Part shown: positions 59,701 through 64,000 of the stretch, one piece after another
Layout of the letters: each line of letters opens with the position of its first letter
Numbering within the stretch: the stretch's first letter is position 1
Source: Tetranychus cinnabarinus
Lineage: Eukaryota; Arthropoda; Arachnida; Trombidiformes; Tetranychidae
Reading direction: 5' to 3'
Assembly: GCA_022266195.1 (NCBI GenBank)
Contig: WHVY01000001.1
Location: 11,408,001-11,472,000 of the forward strand
Length of the DNA stretch: 64,000 nt
Position numbers and translations under genes: made by a program
The notes under the pieces: model-generated
What the model saw: only the letters and a program-made list of their open reading frames with translations
Databases searched by the model: none
Told to the model about the DNA's origin: nothing

Positions 59701-62700
59701 CAGGAGGGTGAGGAAGATGAGGCAAAGGAAGATAACGATTGCTTGGATTGGGATAAATTTTTTGAGGAAAGACGCGAATTTGTCAGATTATTATAATCCG
59801 AATCGATTAAACCTTTGCTTGGAAAGCTTGTACATGAAGTATAAAAACCAGAAACAGATGAACTCAAATTGAGTTCAGAAGTGTATCGACGAAGTGGAAT
59901 CCTTGAACCAGGGCAAAGAAGCAAATCTTTTTCCAATGAACTCATCGGCTGAGCCAGGATCGTCCTAATCACTTCGTTTGCGTTACTGCAATAGAGAGAC
60001 AATCAAATTAGAAAATGATTTTTTGAAAGTTGATCGAAATCAAGAAAAGATGGAAATTTTAAGGTGAAAATGAATAACGAGAGTGAAATGGCAAGAATCA
60101 TTAAAAGATCAGTTTCTGTCTAAAAATTGTTGGAATGCTAATGATGGGGGAATCAATGATTTACCGAGTTTATTGAATTGTTATAATTGAATAATTTTTG
60201 CATCAAAATTTGCGATTAACTTGTTATTAACCATTTTGGCGATCAAAATGTTTTTCATTTGTAAAGTGATTTGTACTATTAATAAACCAATAGTGGAAAA
60301 TGTTTACGACTGTTAATTGCGTTTGTTGATCAAGTTAAATTGTCCTTGGTGATGATGATCATGATGAGTGCAAAATAAACACTCACACCTAATGGTAATC
60401 AACCTTAAATTGCCTTGATTTACAGTGAAAACCTGGAAAATGATTTACAAATATCAATCATAATAGTTGACAAATGATTACAATTAAGTTTGAAAATGTT
60501 TGCTGAAAGGAGGAAACTGTCAAATCAAGTTTCCCATCGTATATTGATACTCAATGATAATAGTCATAAATAACCTGAAATTAATTGCTATTTTTGTGAC
60601 AAAAAAGGAACCAAATAATGATATTATTCAATTGTCATTAACCTTGGTTCATATTCAATATCAAGAGTCGACTAAGATTTAAGCGTTTTTTTTTTGGCAA
60701 AACTTGAATTTGATCAATTTTATTGTTTGATAGATTTGACTATTATTAGACTTTACTATTAATATTCAGAAATGATTATTGAAATGATGAGAAATTGAAA
60801 TTTTCAGCAAATCTATTTTGGAATCTAATTGTTTCTAATTTTAATTTCAGTTGATCAAGTTGGGATCATCTTTGGCTAACTGTTAACATTTTGTTCATTG
60901 AAAGCTTATCCATTGAGATGGATTGAACTTGAATTGAACATTGTTTAAACAATAAAACTAAACAAAGATTGTTAACCAAGTGTTTAGTTAATTTAGCTGA
61001 TTATCTCATTTGATTGTGTGTTTAAAACACTTTGCGATCAACAGAGTCGAAGACAATGGAAAAAATTTGTTTCAAGTTTCAATATTGAATAACCCATTGG
61101 CAGTTGATTATCATCAAGTTGTAATTTAATTTAATTACAAAAGTTAACATTTGTAAAAGGCTCAAGGTTGGTAAGAAAAGCTGTTGACTCAAAAGACTTG
61201 ATTAGTATGTATTCATGTAAATGTTAATGTTCAACAGAGTTTGCTTATTGAACAATACTCGATTAATGGTTAATCATCATTTGAATAACATCATTTAGTT
61301 TAATTTGAACAACTTTACAATTAATTTTTAAATTGTGATTCAACCTTGCTTGTAATAATAATCCAAAGTCCTTGGTGATTGATGCAAGTAGTCAATCAAC
61401 TGTTCACCTTAGGAAGATCATCAAACCTTGCCTAGTCTTGATCAAAATCACTTTAATCATGAACTTTCCACCTTAGTTTTTAACCTGACCTTTCATGATG
61501 TAAACCTTAAATGTAGTACAATGAAAGCAAAGTGTGCAAACAAATAAAAACGCCACAATATTAGATGGAATCAACATCAAGTTATAATGAAAATTGAGTC
61601 AGAATATGGCCGAAAGAAGAAGAAGAAGAAGAAGAAAAAAAATGAACATTTTTCAGGTGAAAAGAAAAGGTTGAAAAGGCTTTTTTGTCTCTTCCCTTTT
61701 GCAATGTAGACATGAAAGTGTGTGTGTTTTTACAATCTGCTAATGAAAACGTTTCAATGGTTTGCTGATTGTAAATTAATATTACTTTGAAAGGTAGAAA
61801 GAAGGTGAAAAAAAACCATCATCATCATCATCAGAATGGTTTCTCATTTTGTGTTGATTAAAAGAGAAACTGTAAATTGTACAATCAAATCAATTTAAAC
61901 TAACCAGGACATGAGAATGGCTGTCTCATTGCTTTAAAAAGCTGGTATAATGGTGATGTCTGTTGAACGGATTCTGGTTGATGGTTGATGATAAACATTG
62001 AACATTTGTTGAAAAATAATTGTTCAGTTAAGCAATTCACATTTTCAGGTTAATAAGTGTAAATGAATGAGATCATGGGTTTTTGCCATATGATCGGGGA
62101 TCATCTGAATCAGGAAATTGTAATCACTAACACATAGAGACTACATAAGCAATTAGCTAAATTGGGTAAACTGTTAATAAAATTAAATTTAAAAAAGTTG
62201 AAAAGCACCGTTAGTTGCTTTTTCATTGATACTTTGCCATGCAAATGATGGGTTAAGGATGAATGTTAATCAATTTGAAATTACAATTTGGTTCAATTGA
62301 TTAGATTCACATAATCATCATTTTGCATTTGTGACACTCACAAGAGATCGCCTTACAATTAACTGACAATGGATGATGTAAAGAGTAATGTTAGCAATTA
62401 GATGATAAATGATGCTTTCTTGTTAACTTTAATTAACATTACTTTACAACATTACTTTTGATTAAATGATGATCAACTTGATTAATTGTAATTTGGTAAA
62501 TTGATTTCAACAGACAATGAGCTTTAAGTGATTCAAATATATTCAATAATTAATCGTCTCATCGTTTTATAATTAAATATATTGACCGAAAGCAAACATT
62601 AAAGTCACTTTTATCATCAAATTGGGCAAAAAAGTTGATTAGACTAATTTGTTTTAGGATAATAATGTTAGCTATTGAATTACCTTTTCTGTTAAAATTG

Positions 62701-64000
62701 GGTTCAATCTATTAATATAAATGATATTAATTATAACAACAATATGTTCAATTATAAACTGTTAAAATTTAATTACAATTGCTATAAATATATTAGTGAT
62801 AGTTGATTAGGTTGAGAAATGATTGAGCTAACATTATATGTTATTTATGGTTGTATTAGTAAAAATTGAATTGTTTTTTTACTGTAAATGGTTTACTTTT
62901 ACCAAAATATGAGAGACTTTTAAGATTCAGATTTTGAATTGAGTTAATCCAAAAACAAGAATAATCTGTTTAATTTTTAGCCTTTAAACACTTAAATCAT
63001 TTTTTAGGTTTTCAAATGTAAGCTTCTGGTTTTGGGTTTAAACCCTTTTAAAATGGTAAAAAAAAGTCATTGGGTTGAGGATAACTTCATATTGGGTTAC
63101 CATTGAAACTAGAGTTAATTTAAAACTGCATAAATCCAGTTAATAAGTGAATCTACTTGAAATGAAAGTCTCATGTATTGAATAACATGTTACATGTAAA
63201 TGCTGTGAGTAAAAGTATCGGATAACCATATGTGGAAGGAAGAGGAAGATGAAGATGAAGAGTGAAAAGTGGAAGTGAAAAGTGAAAAGGTGAAACTTGA
63301 AAGTGGAAGAAAGAAAAAGGTAAAAAAGATTAAGAAGAAGATAAAAGGTGGATGAAAGTTGGCGGATTATAACCGGTCTGCGAAAAGGTTAGAGTTAAAA
63401 AAGTGAACATTTACCTGGTATTGACCTTTGGTCGAGTCCAACCATGGTTATCTTCAGACGATAATTTACTTTGCTCCCATTTATTAGAGACACTGGATTC
63501 ACGATAGGAACTGCTTGTTGAGGGAAAAGTTGAACTCTTTTTACTTTTACCTTTTTTGATTGTCTCAACTTTACCATGCATTGGTTTGTCTTTCACAGTT
63601 TCCAGTTTCAATTGAACACTTTCACTTGAACTGTTTTCATGGACGCTTGGCTGCTGCTGCTTGGACAGTGGGCTCACTATTTCAGGGGAATTGTAACCTT
63701 TCCTGGAAAGATAACCATTGATAAGTTCATTGCGTGACTCGGGTCTGGATGAGGGTGTCACAGATCTTGGTGAGGGTGACGCTGAACTGGTCTGAAGTGA
63801 CCCATAGCCGAATGAGCTGCTGCTTGTCTCGATGCCTGCAACTGATGTTGATGAACATGAAAGGGATGAACAACAAGATACTATTTCACCATCAATTGAA
63901 CCAATTCCTTCTTCACTCATTGAATCTAAACTTTTATCACTTTTAGATGATAATTTGGTTAACTTTCTTTTCAAATCAACACCATCTTCATCCAATAATA
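50763..64000 (-). CDS. RasGEF (CDC25-homology) domain protein, 3' part
   Basis: Probable guanine-nucleotide exchange factor for a Ras-family GTPase; the 5' end lies beyond the window. Exons in reading order: edge-63415, 59985-59145, 55324-55193, 54219-54086, 51310-51129, 51061-50763 (stop), with all phases matching (VNTS-NANEV, GRLKKF-DSDDLN, AAFIE-VACVL, PIHFS-DFLRL, SIAG-WLNNE). At least 724 residues. The first two exons are Ser-rich and disordered. The RasGEF core begins SVAMQLTAIDKDLYLQIRPT and contains SQARKIAAFIEVACVLRKLR and LEAIIKALQSPSVYFLETAW. The usual C-terminal RasGEF block (CIPFLGxYLTDLxF) is absent; instead DFLRLTSLVNLCDNYILRMS and NFRNLVHFLEIQC follow. Subfamily (RALGPS, KNDC1, PLC-epsilon-like or other) cannot be settled by eye. 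Confidence 0.8.
51311..54085 (-). other. Intron of the RasGEF gene
   Basis: 2.8 kb, AT-rich. An ORF at 53646-53873 was tested as an exon, but the phase set by the preceding donor leads to an early stop, so it is not included. No repeats recognised. Confidence 0.5.
55325..59144 (-). other. Intron of the RasGEF gene
   Basis: 3.8 kb, AT-rich, rich in AATTGA-type words. Short ORFs (55847-56077, 56896-57090 and 58676-58921) lack homology or splice support. No repeats recognised. Confidence 0.5.
59986..63414 (-). other. Intron of the RasGEF gene
   Basis: 3.4 kb, AT-rich. It contains an (AAG)n microsatellite near 61617-61640 and an ATC/CAT run near 61818-61832. Near 63236-63350 there is a purine-rich (G+A) stretch just downstream (minus strand) of the donor at 63415. 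No coding exon detected. Confidence 0.5.

Overview
The window is eukaryotic and AT-rich. Its genes have few, mostly short introns, and long stretches are untranslated. Gene content (CPSF2, WDR33, PARP1, NAE1, SLC41, an alpha-arrestin, a RasGEF, a Methuselah/adhesion-type receptor, secreted cystatins) plus an (AACCT)n telomere-type tract point to an arthropod. A spider-mite-like chelicerate is my best guess, but that is inference and no species marker was checked.

Layout. 1-936 (-): 5' end of CPSF2, running off the left edge. 4988-7860 (+): an SLC41/MgtE magnesium transporter, convergent with NAE1 (8622-10466, -), the regulatory half of the NEDD8 E1. 11173-11290 (-): a 5S rRNA gene with its own T5 terminator. 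11.6-26.6 kb: a repeat-rich accessory island flanked by two copies of one ~2 kb block, each with a two-exon secreted cystatin (12.0-12.5 and 25.0-25.5 kb, both -). Between the cystatins lie a 1954-bp palindromic element with two divergent, spliced coiled-coil reading frames, a 981-bp TA-flanked palindromic element, a dead mariner, a 1281-bp inverted duplication with permuted flanks, a pogo/Tigger-type transposase fragment, and a hAT-type MITE nested in a Tc1/mariner-type MITE.

27606-29990 (+): an intronless SMB-domain seven-helix receptor. 30417-32970 (-): WDR33 in four exons. 33369-33880: a MITE with a 9-bp target duplication. 34446-37790 (+): a complete three-exon PARP1, followed 0.47 kb later by an intronless PARP1 relative (38263-39561) that keeps the three zinc-binding domains but lacks BRCT, WGR and catalytic domains. 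40757-48676 (+): a seven-exon alpha-arrestin. 50763-64000 (-): the 3' part of a RasGEF gene running off the right edge.

The strongest candidates for something undescribed are the catalytic-domain-less PARP1 paralogue beside its parent and the palindromic element with a twin spliced coiled-coil gene. The latter insertion is confirmed by an empty paralogous site inside this same window. CPSF2 and WDR33 belong to the same mRNA 3'-end-processing complex, but nothing in the sequence links their positions functionally.
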